Below are positions 18,321 to 25,498 of a stretch of DNA of 64,000 bases, piece by piece. This stretch comes from an uncultured Faecalibacterium sp. (GTDB lineage Bacteria; Bacillota; Clostridia; Oscillospirales; Ruminococcaceae): assembly GCA_937880095.1 (NCBI GenBank), contig CALFLK010000028.1, positions 13,119 to 77,118 of the forward strand, read 5' to 3'. Within the stretch, counting starts at the first letter, position 1. Each line of letters starts with the position of its first letter. The translations under genes were made by a program, and so were the position numbers. The notes under the pieces were generated by a model, which ran no database searches, had not been told where the DNA came from, and saw nothing but the letters and a program-made list of their open reading frames with translations.

Positions 18321-18362
18321 AAAAAGCCACTGATTGTAACTTTTACAGTCAGTGGCTTTTTT
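18321..18362 (+). terminator. intrinsic terminator of mutS2
   Basis: Long stem AAAAAGCCACTGA.TGTAA / TTACA.TCAGTGGCTTTTT. Its 3' T-tract runs into the TTGACA of the following spoIIGA promoter. Confidence 0.92.
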
Positions 18363-18393
18363 GACATATTTTCACAGGGCATTTGCGTATGAT
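18361..18393 (+). promoter_or_regulatory. spoIIG-type promoter with 21-bp spacer and overlapping 0A-like box
   Basis: TTGACA (18361-18366) and TATGAT (18388-18393) are separated by 21 bp, too long for ordinary sigma-A use. The B. subtilis spoIIG promoter is known for a similar 22-bp spacing and Spo0A activation. Read on the minus strand the -35 region gives TGTCAAA, one base from the 0A box TGTCGAA. Confidence 0.6.
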
Positions 18394-18411
18394 AAAAGAG
18401 GGGGTGACGCA

Positions 18412-19311
18412 GTGCACACCGTAATTTATCTGGACGTGCTGCTGTTAACCAACGGTTGGATTGCGGTGGTGCTGCTGGCAGCCTGCGCAATTCTCTGTGG
18501 ACAGAGCGTAAAATGGGGTCGGTTGGTTCTGGCAGGTGTTGCTGCCGCGGGGGTCAGTTTGATGATACTGCTGCCCCCGCTTCCTTTTTTGGTGCAGATT
18601 TTGTACCAGATGGGGAGCGCAGCGCTGATTATTGGAATTGCATTTCCCTGGAAAGACATTCGGGTTTTTATACGGCAGGGCATTTGGTATGTGTTGATGA
18701 ATCTGCTGCTGGCAGGCGGTGTGTCATCTGCCTGTGTGTGGGGCGTTCCATGGGCAGAAACCAACAACCTGTCCTGCTATTTCCAGATTTCGCCGATGGT
18801 TTTGCTGGGTTCATCGCTGGGGCTGTATCTTTTGTTTTCTGTGATTCGGTACCAGTTGGGCGGATTCAAAACCTTTCGCACGTTGGATTTAGAGGGAGCA
18901 GAATGGCAGCTACAGGTATCTGCCTACTGCGATACCGGTCTGACCGTGGTAGATCCGCTGACCGGAAAAGATGTGGTTTTGCTCTATTATCCTGCTGTAA
19001 AAAATTGGTTGCCGCAGGCAATACAGCAAGGAGTAGACGCAATGTTTGCCTCAGAAATCCCGCAAGAGTCACAGTATCGGTTTCGTTTGCTGGCGTGCGA
19101 TACGATTGGGGGGCAGGTGATGCTTCCGGCACTGCCTGCCTGTGTAAAAATCGGAAAAGAACAGCAGCCGATTTTACTTGCATTTACGATGCAAGCATCT
19201 GCGGATAAACGATGCGATGCGCTTTTGGGTGCGGATTTGGAGCAGCGAATACAAAATCAAAAACGATTTCATAAACAGAATAGGGAGGAACAACATGAAA
19301 TTATGGAATAA
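18412..19311 (+). CDS. spoIIGA: sigma-E processing peptidase SpoIIGA
   Basis: 299 residues from GTG 18412, preceded by GAGGGGGTGA; earlier in-frame starts lie inside the terminator and promoter. The opening HTVIYLDVLLLTNGWIA matches the family (KIYLDVIWLLN type). Five membrane helices (about 1-140) precede a cytoplasmic aspartic-protease half with the DTG triad at D174 (AYCDTGLTVVDPLTG) and an end LLGADL. It removes the pro-sequence of sigma-E at the septum during sporulation. The stop overlaps the sigE start by 17 bp, giving translational coupling. Confidence 0.93.
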   Translation: MHTVIYLDVLLLTNGWIAVVLLAACAILCGQSVKWGRLVLAGVAAAGVSLMILLPPLPFLVQILYQMGSAALIIGIAFPWKDIRVFIRQGIWYVLMNLLLAGGVSSACVWGVPWAETNNLSCYFQISPMVLLGSSLGLYLLFSVIRYQLGGFKTFRTLDLEGAEWQLQVSAYCDTGLTVVDPLTGKDVVLLYYPAVKNWLPQAIQQGVDAMFASEIPQESQYRFRLLACDTIGGQVMLPALPACVKIGKEQQPILLAFTMQASADKRCDALLGADLEQRIQNQKRFHKQNREEQHEIME

Positions 19312-20005
19312 ACTAAAGCAGCTGAAACAGTTTTTTCGGGGCTTGGTATATGGTAGAGAAGTCAATTACATATCAGGCACCCAGACCCTTCCGCCGCCGC
19401 TTTCCGTTGCGGACGAGTTGTCTTGCTGCGAAAAGCTGGCACAAGGGGATGAAGAGGCACGAAATCGTTTGGTCGTGCATAATCTGCGTTTAGTGGTATA
19501 TATCGCAAAGAAATTCGAATCCAGTGGGGTAGCCATGGATGATATTATTTCCATTGGTACCATTGGACTCATCAAAGCGGTAAATACTTTTTCGCTGGAA
19601 AAGAAAATCAAACTGGCAACTTATGCCAGCCGATGCATCGAAAACGAAATCTTGATGTATTTGCGTAAAGCGTCCAATCGGCGTCAGGATGCAAGCATTG
19701 ATGAGCCGTTGAATGTGGACAGCGACGGGAACGAACTGCTTTTATCTGACATTCTAGGCAGTGACCCGGATATGGTGGGTCAGCAGCTGGAACAGGCTGT
19801 GGAGCATCAGGCACTGCGGCAGGCAATCGCACGATTGAATCCCAGAGAACAACAAATCATGGAAATGCGCTACGGGCTATTGGATGGACATGAGCGCACG
19901 CAAAAAGAAGTGGCGGATGAAATCGGCATTTCGCAGAGCTACATTTCTCGCTTAGAGAAAAAGATTATCCTTTTGCTCCGTCGGCAGCTGGAAGCGGAGC
20001 TGTAA
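19295..20005 (+). CDS. sigE: RNA polymerase sigma-E factor (pro-form, mother cell)
   Basis: 236 residues from ATG 19295, with GGGAGGAA upstream. The N-terminus MKLWNKLKQLKQFFRGLVYG is the basic, amphipathic pro-sequence; the processing region EVNYISG matches DEVYYIGG of B. subtilis pro-sigma-E. Region 2 has NLRLVVYIAKKFE and ISIGTIGLIKAVNTF, region 4 has TQKEVADEIGISQSYISRLEKK. SpoIIGA, encoded just upstream, is expected to cleave it. sigG follows after a short gap with its own promoter, as in B. subtilis. Confidence 0.98.
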   Translation: MKLWNKLKQLKQFFRGLVYGREVNYISGTQTLPPPLSVADELSCCEKLAQGDEEARNRLVVHNLRLVVYIAKKFESSGVAMDDIISIGTIGLIKAVNTFSLEKKIKLATYASRCIENEILMYLRKASNRRQDASIDEPLNVDSDGNELLLSDILGSDPDMVGQQLEQAVEHQALRQAIARLNPREQQIMEMRYGLLDGHERTQKEVADEIGISQSYISRLEKKIILLLRRQLEAEL

Positions 20006-20034
20006 AAAAGGAGAGATTTCCCAGCAGTTCTTTT

Positions 20035-20064
20035 GCATAATACTTGGCACAAACAGGTCATACT
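20035..20064 (+). promoter_or_regulatory. sigma-F/sigma-G-type promoter of sigG
   Basis: GCATA (20035-20039), a 16-bp spacer and GGTCATACT (20056-20064) fit the forespore consensus GYATA / GGNNANANT. It lies 32 bp before the sigG start. In B. subtilis sigG is likewise transcribed by sigma-F and then sigma-G. Confidence 0.7.
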
Positions 20065-20095
20065 CCGGATAAAGAAAGGAATCTGGAGTGTGAAA

Positions 20096-20866
20096 ATGTA
20101 TAATAAAGTTGAAATCTGTGGCGTAGATACGTCAAAACTTCCGGTTTTGTCTGAAGCGGAAAAACGCAGACTTCTGCTTGCCGTACAAAAAGGTGACCAA
20201 TCGGCACGCAAGCAGATGGTAGAAGGCAATCTGCGGCTTGTGTTAAGCGTAGTACAGCGCTTTGCAGATCGGGGCGAAAACGTAGACGATTTGTTTCAGG
20301 TGGGATGTATTGGGCTCATCAAAGCCATCGACAACTTTGACCCGTCCATGAACGTGCGGTTTTCCACCTACGGTGTCCCTATGATCATTGGGGAGATCAA
20401 ACGTTTTTTGCGAGATAATAACACCATTCGGGTCAGCCGTTCTATGCGGGATGTAGCTTGTTGTGCCATGCAGGCAAAAGAGCAACTGGAAAAATTACTT
20501 GGTCGAGAGCCGAGTATTACCGAAATCAGTGAGATGCTGGATTTACCGCGGCGTACTGTGACATTGGCACTGGAATCCGCGGCGGAACCCATTAGTCTAT
20601 ATGAGCCTACCTATGGAGAGGGGGGAGATGCTTTGTATGTAATGGATCAGGTCGGTGACAACGACGGCGAAGAAAACTGGATCGATACGATGCTGTTTCG
20701 GGAAGCGGTCAAAAAGTTGTCCCCAAGAGAAAAGCGAATCATTGAGCTTCGCTACTTGAATGGCAAGACCCAGACCGAGGTTGCTGATGAAGTTGGCATC
20801 AGCCAGGCACAGGTCAGCAGATTGGAAAAAGCAGCGATGCAGCAGATACACCAACAGGCATTTTGA
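20096..20866 (+). CDS. sigG: RNA polymerase sigma-G factor (late forespore)
   Basis: 256 residues from ATG 20096, seven bases after GGAG. The opening NKVEICGVDTSKLPVL is the diagnostic SigG N-terminus (also the SpoIIAB contact region). Region 2 has GNLRLVLSVVQRF and DDLFQVGCIGLIKAIDNFD, region 4 GKTQTEVADEVGISQAQVSRLEKAA. It drives late forespore genes. The longer frame upstream spans the promoter and was not used. Confidence 0.98.
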   Translation: MYNKVEICGVDTSKLPVLSEAEKRRLLLAVQKGDQSARKQMVEGNLRLVLSVVQRFADRGENVDDLFQVGCIGLIKAIDNFDPSMNVRFSTYGVPMIIGEIKRFLRDNNTIRVSRSMRDVACCAMQAKEQLEKLLGREPSITEISEMLDLPRRTVTLALESAAEPISLYEPTYGEGGDALYVMDQVGDNDGEENWIDTMLFREAVKKLSPREKRIIELRYLNGKTQTEVADEVGISQAQVSRLEKAAMQQIHQQAF

Positions 20867-20876
20867 TGCGATAACA

Positions 20877-20911
20877 AAAAAGCGCCCCGGCAAGTTGCCG
20901 GGGCGCTTTCT
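20877..20911. terminator. bidirectional terminator between sigG and pyrI
   Basis: 13-bp GC-rich stem AGCGCCCCGGCAA/TTGCCGGGGCGCT. The T-tract is better on the minus strand (pyrI side). Confidence 0.9.
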
Positions 20912-20922
20912 ATTGGACAAAC

Positions 20923-21360
20923 TTACTTGGGCTGGAACTGCAGCTCCTGTTCGCAGTAAATGCAGCGGTATTTGCCGTTGCTGCTCAGCTCAAAGATGTG
21001 ATCGCAGGATTCCTCTGCGCTGGAAATGCAGCGGGGGTTGTTGCACTTGATGATGTTCACCAAACGCTTGGGGCGCTGGGGCTTTTCCTTACGAACAACG
21101 TGACCATTCTCGATGATGGTAAAGGTGATATCCGGGTCGATGTAAGCCATTACATTCAGATTCAGCCAGCTGTAATCGCCCTCGACCTTGATAATATCCT
21201 TCTTGCCGCTTGCGCTCTTCTGGCTGCGTGCATTCTGAATCAAAGCAACGGTTACGTTGCGGTTCTGGGTCAGACCCAGCAGTTCCATCAAACCAATGGC
21301 AGTACCGGGCTTGATATGGTCAATTACAATACCATTCTGGATTTCATCAATGTTCAGCAC
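20923..21360 (-). CDS. pyrI: aspartate carbamoyltransferase regulatory chain
   Basis: 145 residues. The allosteric half (1-95) has NGIVIDHIKPGTA and GLTQNRNV; the zinc half carries KCNNPRC (about 105-111) and, 28 residues later, the CIYC pair. PyrI binds nucleotide effectors (CTP/UTP/ATP) and controls PyrB. It overlaps the pyrB stop region by 7 bp, so PyrB and PyrI are made together, as in enteric bacteria and many Clostridia. Confidence 0.97.
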   Translation of the reverse strand: MLNIDEIQNGIVIDHIKPGTAIGLMELLGLTQNRNVTVALIQNARSQKSASGKKDIIKVEGDYSWLNLNVMAYIDPDITFTIIENGHVVRKEKPQRPKRLVNIIKCNNPRCISSAEESCDHIFELSSNGKYRCIYCEQELQFQPK

Positions 21361-22301
21361 AGGGATACCTCCTTACCGGTCTTGGGGTCGGTCAGACCCA
21401 GCAGCATCATAATCAATGCCATACGGACATAAACACCATTCTGTGCCTGCTCAAAATAAGCAGCGCGCGGATCATCGTCTACATCCAGAGCGATTTCGTT
21501 TACACGGGGCAGGGGATGCAGAACAGCCATGTCGGGCTTTGCTGCTTCCATCTTTTCCTTGGTCAGGATGTAGCTGTTCTTCAGGCGAACGTAGTCTTCT
21601 TCATTGAAGAAACGCTCCTTCTGCACGCGAGTCATGTACAGAATGTCCAGCTTCGGCATAGCATCTTCCAGGCTTGCAGTTTCCTCGAAAGGAATGTTGT
21701 TTGCAACCAGAACGTCCTTGATGATGTAGTCCGGCACACGCAGCTCGTCGGGGCTGATCAGGATGAACTTGATGTTCTTGCGGCGAGCCATGGTCTTAAT
21801 CAGAGAGTGCACGGTACGACCGAACTTCAGGTCGCCGCACAGACCGATGGTCAGGTCATCCAGACGACCTTTGCGGGTCAGGATGGTCAACAGATCGGTG
21901 AGGGTCTGGGTGGGGTGCTGGTGACCGCCGTCGCCTGCGTTGATGACGGGAATGCGAGAGTACTGGCTTGCACGACGCGGTGCGCCCTCCTTGGGGTGAC
22001 GCATAGCAGCGATATCAGCATAGCAGGATACGACACGAATGGTGTCTGCTACGCTTTCGCCCTTCGATGCGCTGGACACGTTGTCGCTGGGGAAACCCAG
22101 AACATGACCGCCCAGATTCAGCATGGCAGCTTCGAAGGAAAGGCGAGTGCGGGTGCTGGGCTCGTAGAACAGGGTAGCCAGCTTTTTGTGAGCAGCAACC
22201 TCCTGATAAGCTGCCGGATCCTCACGGATACGGGATGCCAAATCCAGCAGGTCTTGCATTTCGGACTCGTTCAAGTCCAAGGGATCGATTAGATGACGCA
22301 T
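21354..22301 (-). CDS. pyrB: aspartate carbamoyltransferase catalytic chain
   Basis: 315 residues. The carbamoyl-phosphate site FYEPSTRTRLSFE (about 49-61) and the HPTQTLTDLLTI block (about 132-143) are intact, as are LHPLPRVNEI and the 80s-240s loops. It condenses carbamoyl phosphate and aspartate in de novo pyrimidine synthesis. The start has GGGAGGTACC upstream. It lies 23 bp downstream of a GntR-family gene in the same direction and upstream of pyrI. No PyrR attenuator is visible in that short gap. Confidence 0.97.
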   Translation of the reverse strand: MRHLIDPLDLNESEMQDLLDLASRIREDPAAYQEVAAHKKLATLFYEPSTRTRLSFEAAMLNLGGHVLGFPSDNVSSASKGESVADTIRVVSCYADIAAMRHPKEGAPRRASQYSRIPVINAGDGGHQHPTQTLTDLLTILTRKGRLDDLTIGLCGDLKFGRTVHSLIKTMARRKNIKFILISPDELRVPDYIIKDVLVANNIPFEETASLEDAMPKLDILYMTRVQKERFFNEEDYVRLKNSYILTKEKMEAAKPDMAVLHPLPRVNEIALDVDDDPRAAYFEQAQNGVYVRMALIMMLLGLTDPKTGKEVSLC

Positions 22302-22324
22302 AAAAAAGGTACCTCCCAGTTTTC

Positions 22325-23080
22325 TTACAGCATCTTGCGAAGAATCGAAAAATCAAAAAAGTTTGTATAATAACTAAAGGAACGCATAATCGGCTTGCAG
22401 AGCCGGTTATAACATACCTCGTCTAACAGAAGCAAAGCATCATCCGGTGCCAGACGCATGGAAGAACGAATGGATTCATCACCATAGCTGGCACGGATAT
22501 GTGCAACAGTACTGGCAGGCTGCTGACCACATTCTTTTTCCAGAACTTCAAAGACAGAGGGGGTCAAATCGATCCGACTGATGTCTCGATTGCCGAACAG
22601 AGATTTCGGCAGATAGTTGATAGAGTAAATAACAGGTTTTGTGTCCGCAAGCACACGCTTCTTGATACACAGCAGCGGGGCGCCCACAGGAATATTCAGA
22701 AGCTCTGCGGTGTCCGCATCGGCAACATCCGAGAAAAACTGGAAGCTGTCGGCGTGGGGGTAGCTGCCAAAGCTGCGAATCAGAGGGTAGTATTCCAGTT
22801 TTTGGTCCAAACGGCTTCGCAGGCGAAGCACCTCGCGATTTACTACTGTGCCGATACCGCGCACACGTTCGATATAGCCTTCACGCTCCAGCTCGCTCAA
22901 AGCGTCACGAATTACGGTTCGGCTGACACCCATGGATTCCGCTAAATCCACTTCAGCAGGCAGACGCTCCACCTGCGACAGCTCACCGTTGCGCATGGAT
23001 TCCAGAATATCAGCTACGATTCGGTCGCTGATTACAGCACCGCCCAGACGGCAGGTCGGCTCGATAATATTGTTTTTCAA
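22325..23080 (-). CDS. GntR-family (HutC/UTRA-type) transcriptional regulator
   Basis: 251 residues from TTG 23080, which has GGAGG and a 7-base spacer; the longer frame upstream runs through the oppositely oriented GNAT gene and is not real. The winged helix is at about 15-80 (LPAEVDLAESMGVSRTVIRDALSELEREGYIERVRGIGTV, quoted in two parts: LPAEVDLAESMGVSRTVIRD and ALSELEREGYIERVRGIGTV). The C-terminal UTRA-like ligand domain contains PVGAPLLCIKKRV and a VIYSINYLP strand. It precedes pyrB by 23 bp and is probably cotranscribed with pyrBI. The effector is unknown. Confidence 0.88.
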   Translation of the reverse strand: MKNNIIEPTCRLGGAVISDRIVADILESMRNGELSQVERLPAEVDLAESMGVSRTVIRDALSELEREGYIERVRGIGTVVNREVLRLRSRLDQKLEYYPLIRSFGSYPHADSFQFFSDVADADTAELLNIPVGAPLLCIKKRVLADTKPVIYSINYLPKSLFGNRDISRIDLTPSVFEVLEKECGQQPASTVAHIRASYGDESIRSSMRLAPDDALLLLDEVCYNRLCKPIMRSFSYYTNFFDFSILRKML

Positions 23081-23119
23081 TCTTTTTTCCTCCGAACATG
23101 GAATAGAACTGCATATAGT

Positions 23120-23151
23120 ATAGCATGATTTGCTTTTTTTTGATATGCTAT
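23120..23151. promoter_or_regulatory. 7-bp inverted repeat between gntR and the GNAT gene
   Basis: ATAGCAT and ATGCTAT, 18 bp apart, flank a T-rich stretch in the divergent region. The left arm touches a TATACT that may be the -10 of gntR, so autoregulation is possible. Confidence 0.35.
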
Positions 23152-23194
23152 CTGAAGAATAATATCTCAAAAAATGTAGAAAAGAGAGACTTTT

Positions 23195-23944
23195 ATGGAT
23201 TGGATTTTGACAAAGAAAGATGGTCAGCCCATCGAAGTGACCGCATCGGTTCGAAAAGCAGTTCCGGAAGAATTGGAAGCACTGTTTGACTTGCAGGATC
23301 GGGTTTGCAAGAGCATGGCAGACCCGGACCAGTTTATCCCGAACGGAAAAGAAGAAATGCTGGACAACATCACAAATCACCTGACGATTGGCGTTTGGGT
23401 GGATGATACGCCGATTGCATTGGCGATTGTGCATTACGATGGTGTCGGCAGCAAGAACTATGCCAATTATCTGGATGTGCCGGAAAGCGACAAAGTGCTT
23501 TGGGCAAATGCTGACACAGTGATTGTAGATCCGGTCTGGCGTGGAAACGGTTTGCAACAGCGTCTGGTCAAAGTGTTCTGCCAGTGGCGCAAACCGGAAA
23601 TTATCGGTATGGGATGCACCGTCAGCCCGAAAAATCAGTACAGTCTGAAAAATATGCAGGATTGTGGATTCCAAATCAGTAGCCGTCGTACCATGTATGG
23701 AACCCATGACCGATATGTACTCAGCTGCACGATGATGCCGCTGCCGGGATTGTATCGCCATTTCAAGGGAAACGAATACCGTGTTCTGGGTCATGCTAAG
23801 AACAGTGAAACTGAAGAAATGATGGTGATTTATCAGCCGCAGTATGGCGAACGGGAAATTTGGGTTCGTCCGGCTTCGATGTGGTTTGAACATGTTGACC
23901 GAGAGAACTATCATGGACCGCGCTTTATGTATGTAGGTGAATAA
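23195..23944 (+). CDS. GNAT acetyltransferase fused to a C-terminal DUF1653 domain
   Basis: 249 residues. The N-terminal 175 residues form a GNAT fold: VRKAVPEELEALFDLQDRV, then ADTVIVDPVWRGNGLQQRLV (about 108-127), which is motif A with the acetyl-CoA loop R/QxxGxG/A-like WRGNGLQ. The last 65 residues, starting at GLYRHFKGNEYRVLGHA and ending in FMYVGE, match DUF1653, a small beta domain usually found as a free-standing protein. The substrate is unknown. It is divergent from gntR; a terminator shared with the MATE gene follows. Both domain calls are by pattern recognition. Confidence 0.8.
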   Translation: MDWILTKKDGQPIEVTASVRKAVPEELEALFDLQDRVCKSMADPDQFIPNGKEEMLDNITNHLTIGVWVDDTPIALAIVHYDGVGSKNYANYLDVPESDKVLWANADTVIVDPVWRGNGLQQRLVKVFCQWRKPEIIGMGCTVSPKNQYSLKNMQDCGFQISSRRTMYGTHDRYVLSCTMMPLPGLYRHFKGNEYRVLGHAKNSETEEMMVIYQPQYGEREIWVRPASMWFEHVDRENYHGPRFMYVGE

Positions 23945-23945
23945 G

Positions 23946-23980
23946 AAAACGCCGGAGAAGATATACTTCTCCGGCGTTTG
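23946..23980. terminator. bidirectional terminator between the GNAT and MATE genes
   Basis: Stem AAACGCCGGAGAAG/CTTCTCCGGCGTTT with loop ATATA. Confidence 0.9.
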
Positions 23981-23982
23981 TT

Positions 23983-25329
23983 TTATGCGATCTTTTCGAT
24001 TTTACGACGATAGTAAATGAAATAGATGACGTTCGCAACTAGGGTGACACCCCAAGTGATGGGGTAGCACAGGTACAGGGTAGAGGGGGTGGGGTTCATC
24101 TGGAAAATGGTAGCAACATAGACCAGACGCAGCACACAGCTGCCCAGCAGGCTGATGATCATAGGCATAACAGAGGAGCCCATACCACGCAGAGAACCAA
24201 CCATCGTATCCATACAGCCACAGGTTGCGTAGGTCACGCCAACAATAGCCAAACGTGCCAAACCTGCTTCGATAACAGCAGGATCGGTGGAGTAAAATCC
24301 CAACAGCTGATGACCAAATACATACGACATAGTACCCATGATGGTACCAATCATAAGTACCAGACCTTCGCAGGTGAGCATGATATGCGTGATGTTCTTA
24401 AAGCGGCGTGCACCGACGTTCTGACTGGTGAAGGTAACACAAGCCTGATGGCAGGAGTTCATAGCCACATAAATGAAGCCTTCGATGTTGCTTGCGGCAC
24501 CGTTACCAGCCATAACAATGGGACCAAAGCCGTTGATTGCAGACTGGATAACCACGTTGGAAACGCTGAACACCATGCCCTGCAGACCAGCCGGCAGACC
24601 AACGACTGCAATCTGACGGAAAACAGGGAGATGCATACGCAGTTTGTGCAGATCCAAGTGCAGAGGACCCTGATCCTTCATCAAAATGAGCAGGACCATT
24701 ACAGCAGACACTGCCTGGCTGATGATCGTTGCCAGTGCAACACCTGCAACGCTCATGTGGAATTTGATAACGAACAGCAGGTTCAGCACCACATTCAAAA
24801 CACCGGAAATTGCCAGACAAATCAGAGGACGCTTGGTATCACCGATGCTGCGCAGCAGGGCAGAGCCAAAGTTGTACAGAGACATGACCGGCATACCTAC
24901 AAAATAAATTTTCAGGTAAAGCGTTGCCAGATCAATAACCTCCGGGGGGCAGGCCATCAGCTTCAGCATGGGATTGGCGGCAAAGAAACCGAATATACCC
25001 ATGATGACACCGCCAACCAGGCTGATGAAAATAGAAGTGTGGACGGTTTGCGAGGTGCCAAGGTCATCATTTGCACCCAAAAAGCGTGCAGCTACCACGT
25101 TGCAACCGATAGACAGACCCATGAAAACGTTGACCAGCAGGGTAACCAGACTGCTGGTAGAGCTGACAGCAGCCAGCGCAAAATCGCCTGCATAGCGGCC
25201 AACGACGATAATGTCAGCAGCGTTGAACAACAGCTGCAAAACGCTGGCAGCAGCCAGAGGGACAGCGAATAAAATAATTTTTCGCAGGAAGGGACCATCA
25301 ATCATGTTTACGCGTTTTTCTTGTTCCAT
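23983..25329 (-). CDS. MATE-family efflux transporter
   Basis: 448 residues from ATG 25329, after GGAGAACTTT; the longer frame has no better site. About twelve membrane helices arranged as two six-helix halves, with typical MATE blocks: FAVPLAAASVLQLLFNAADI and IIVVGRYAG near the N-terminus, MSLYNFGSALLRSIGDTKRP near the end of the first half, and MVGSLRGMGSS in the second half. It probably exports cationic drugs or metabolites with Na+ or H+ coupling. No regulator is adjacent. Confidence 0.93.
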   Translation of the reverse strand: MEQEKRVNMIDGPFLRKIILFAVPLAAASVLQLLFNAADIIVVGRYAGDFALAAVSSTSSLVTLLVNVFMGLSIGCNVVAARFLGANDDLGTSQTVHTSIFISLVGGVIMGIFGFFAANPMLKLMACPPEVIDLATLYLKIYFVGMPVMSLYNFGSALLRSIGDTKRPLICLAISGVLNVVLNLLFVIKFHMSVAGVALATIISQAVSAVMVLLILMKDQGPLHLDLHKLRMHLPVFRQIAVVGLPAGLQGMVFSVSNVVIQSAINGFGPIVMAGNGAASNIEGFIYVAMNSCHQACVTFTSQNVGARRFKNITHIMLTCEGLVLMIGTIMGTMSYVFGHQLLGFYSTDPAVIEAGLARLAIVGVTYATCGCMDTMVGSLRGMGSSVMPMIISLLGSCVLRLVYVATIFQMNPTPSTLYLCYPITWGVTLVANVIYFIYYRRKIEKIA

Positions 25330-25392
25330 AAAGTTCTCCGTTCGTTTCATACAATTCTTAAAACATAAAACATAAAATACATACAAGGGATA

Positions 25393-25420
25393 ATTGTATC
25401 ACTTTGTAAAGAAAAAGCAA
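25393..25420 (-). promoter_or_regulatory. putative promoter of the MATE gene
   Basis: On the minus strand TTGCTT, 16 bp, TACAAT; about 60 bp before the start codon. Confidence 0.5.
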
Positions 25421-25441
25421 GAGAAAAGTTGCAATTTACAC

Positions 25442-25480
25442 AAAAAAAGGGAACGCATCCTTTTATGGATGCGTTCCCTT
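25442..25480 (-). terminator. intrinsic terminator of nfnAB
   Basis: Stem AAGGGAACGCATCC/GGATGCGTTCCCTT followed by seven T on the minus strand. Confidence 0.9.
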
Positions 25481-25498
25481 ATATGAAACAAAACGAAA

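Noticed and set aside
20006..20095. Longer sigG start at 20033
   Set aside because: That start lies upstream of and within the forespore promoter, and the SigG N-terminal motif begins at ATG 20096.
23081..23914. N-terminal extension of the GntR frame to 529 residues
   Set aside because: The extension runs antisense through the GNAT gene; a TTG with a good ribosome-binding site at 23080 gives a normal GntR protein.
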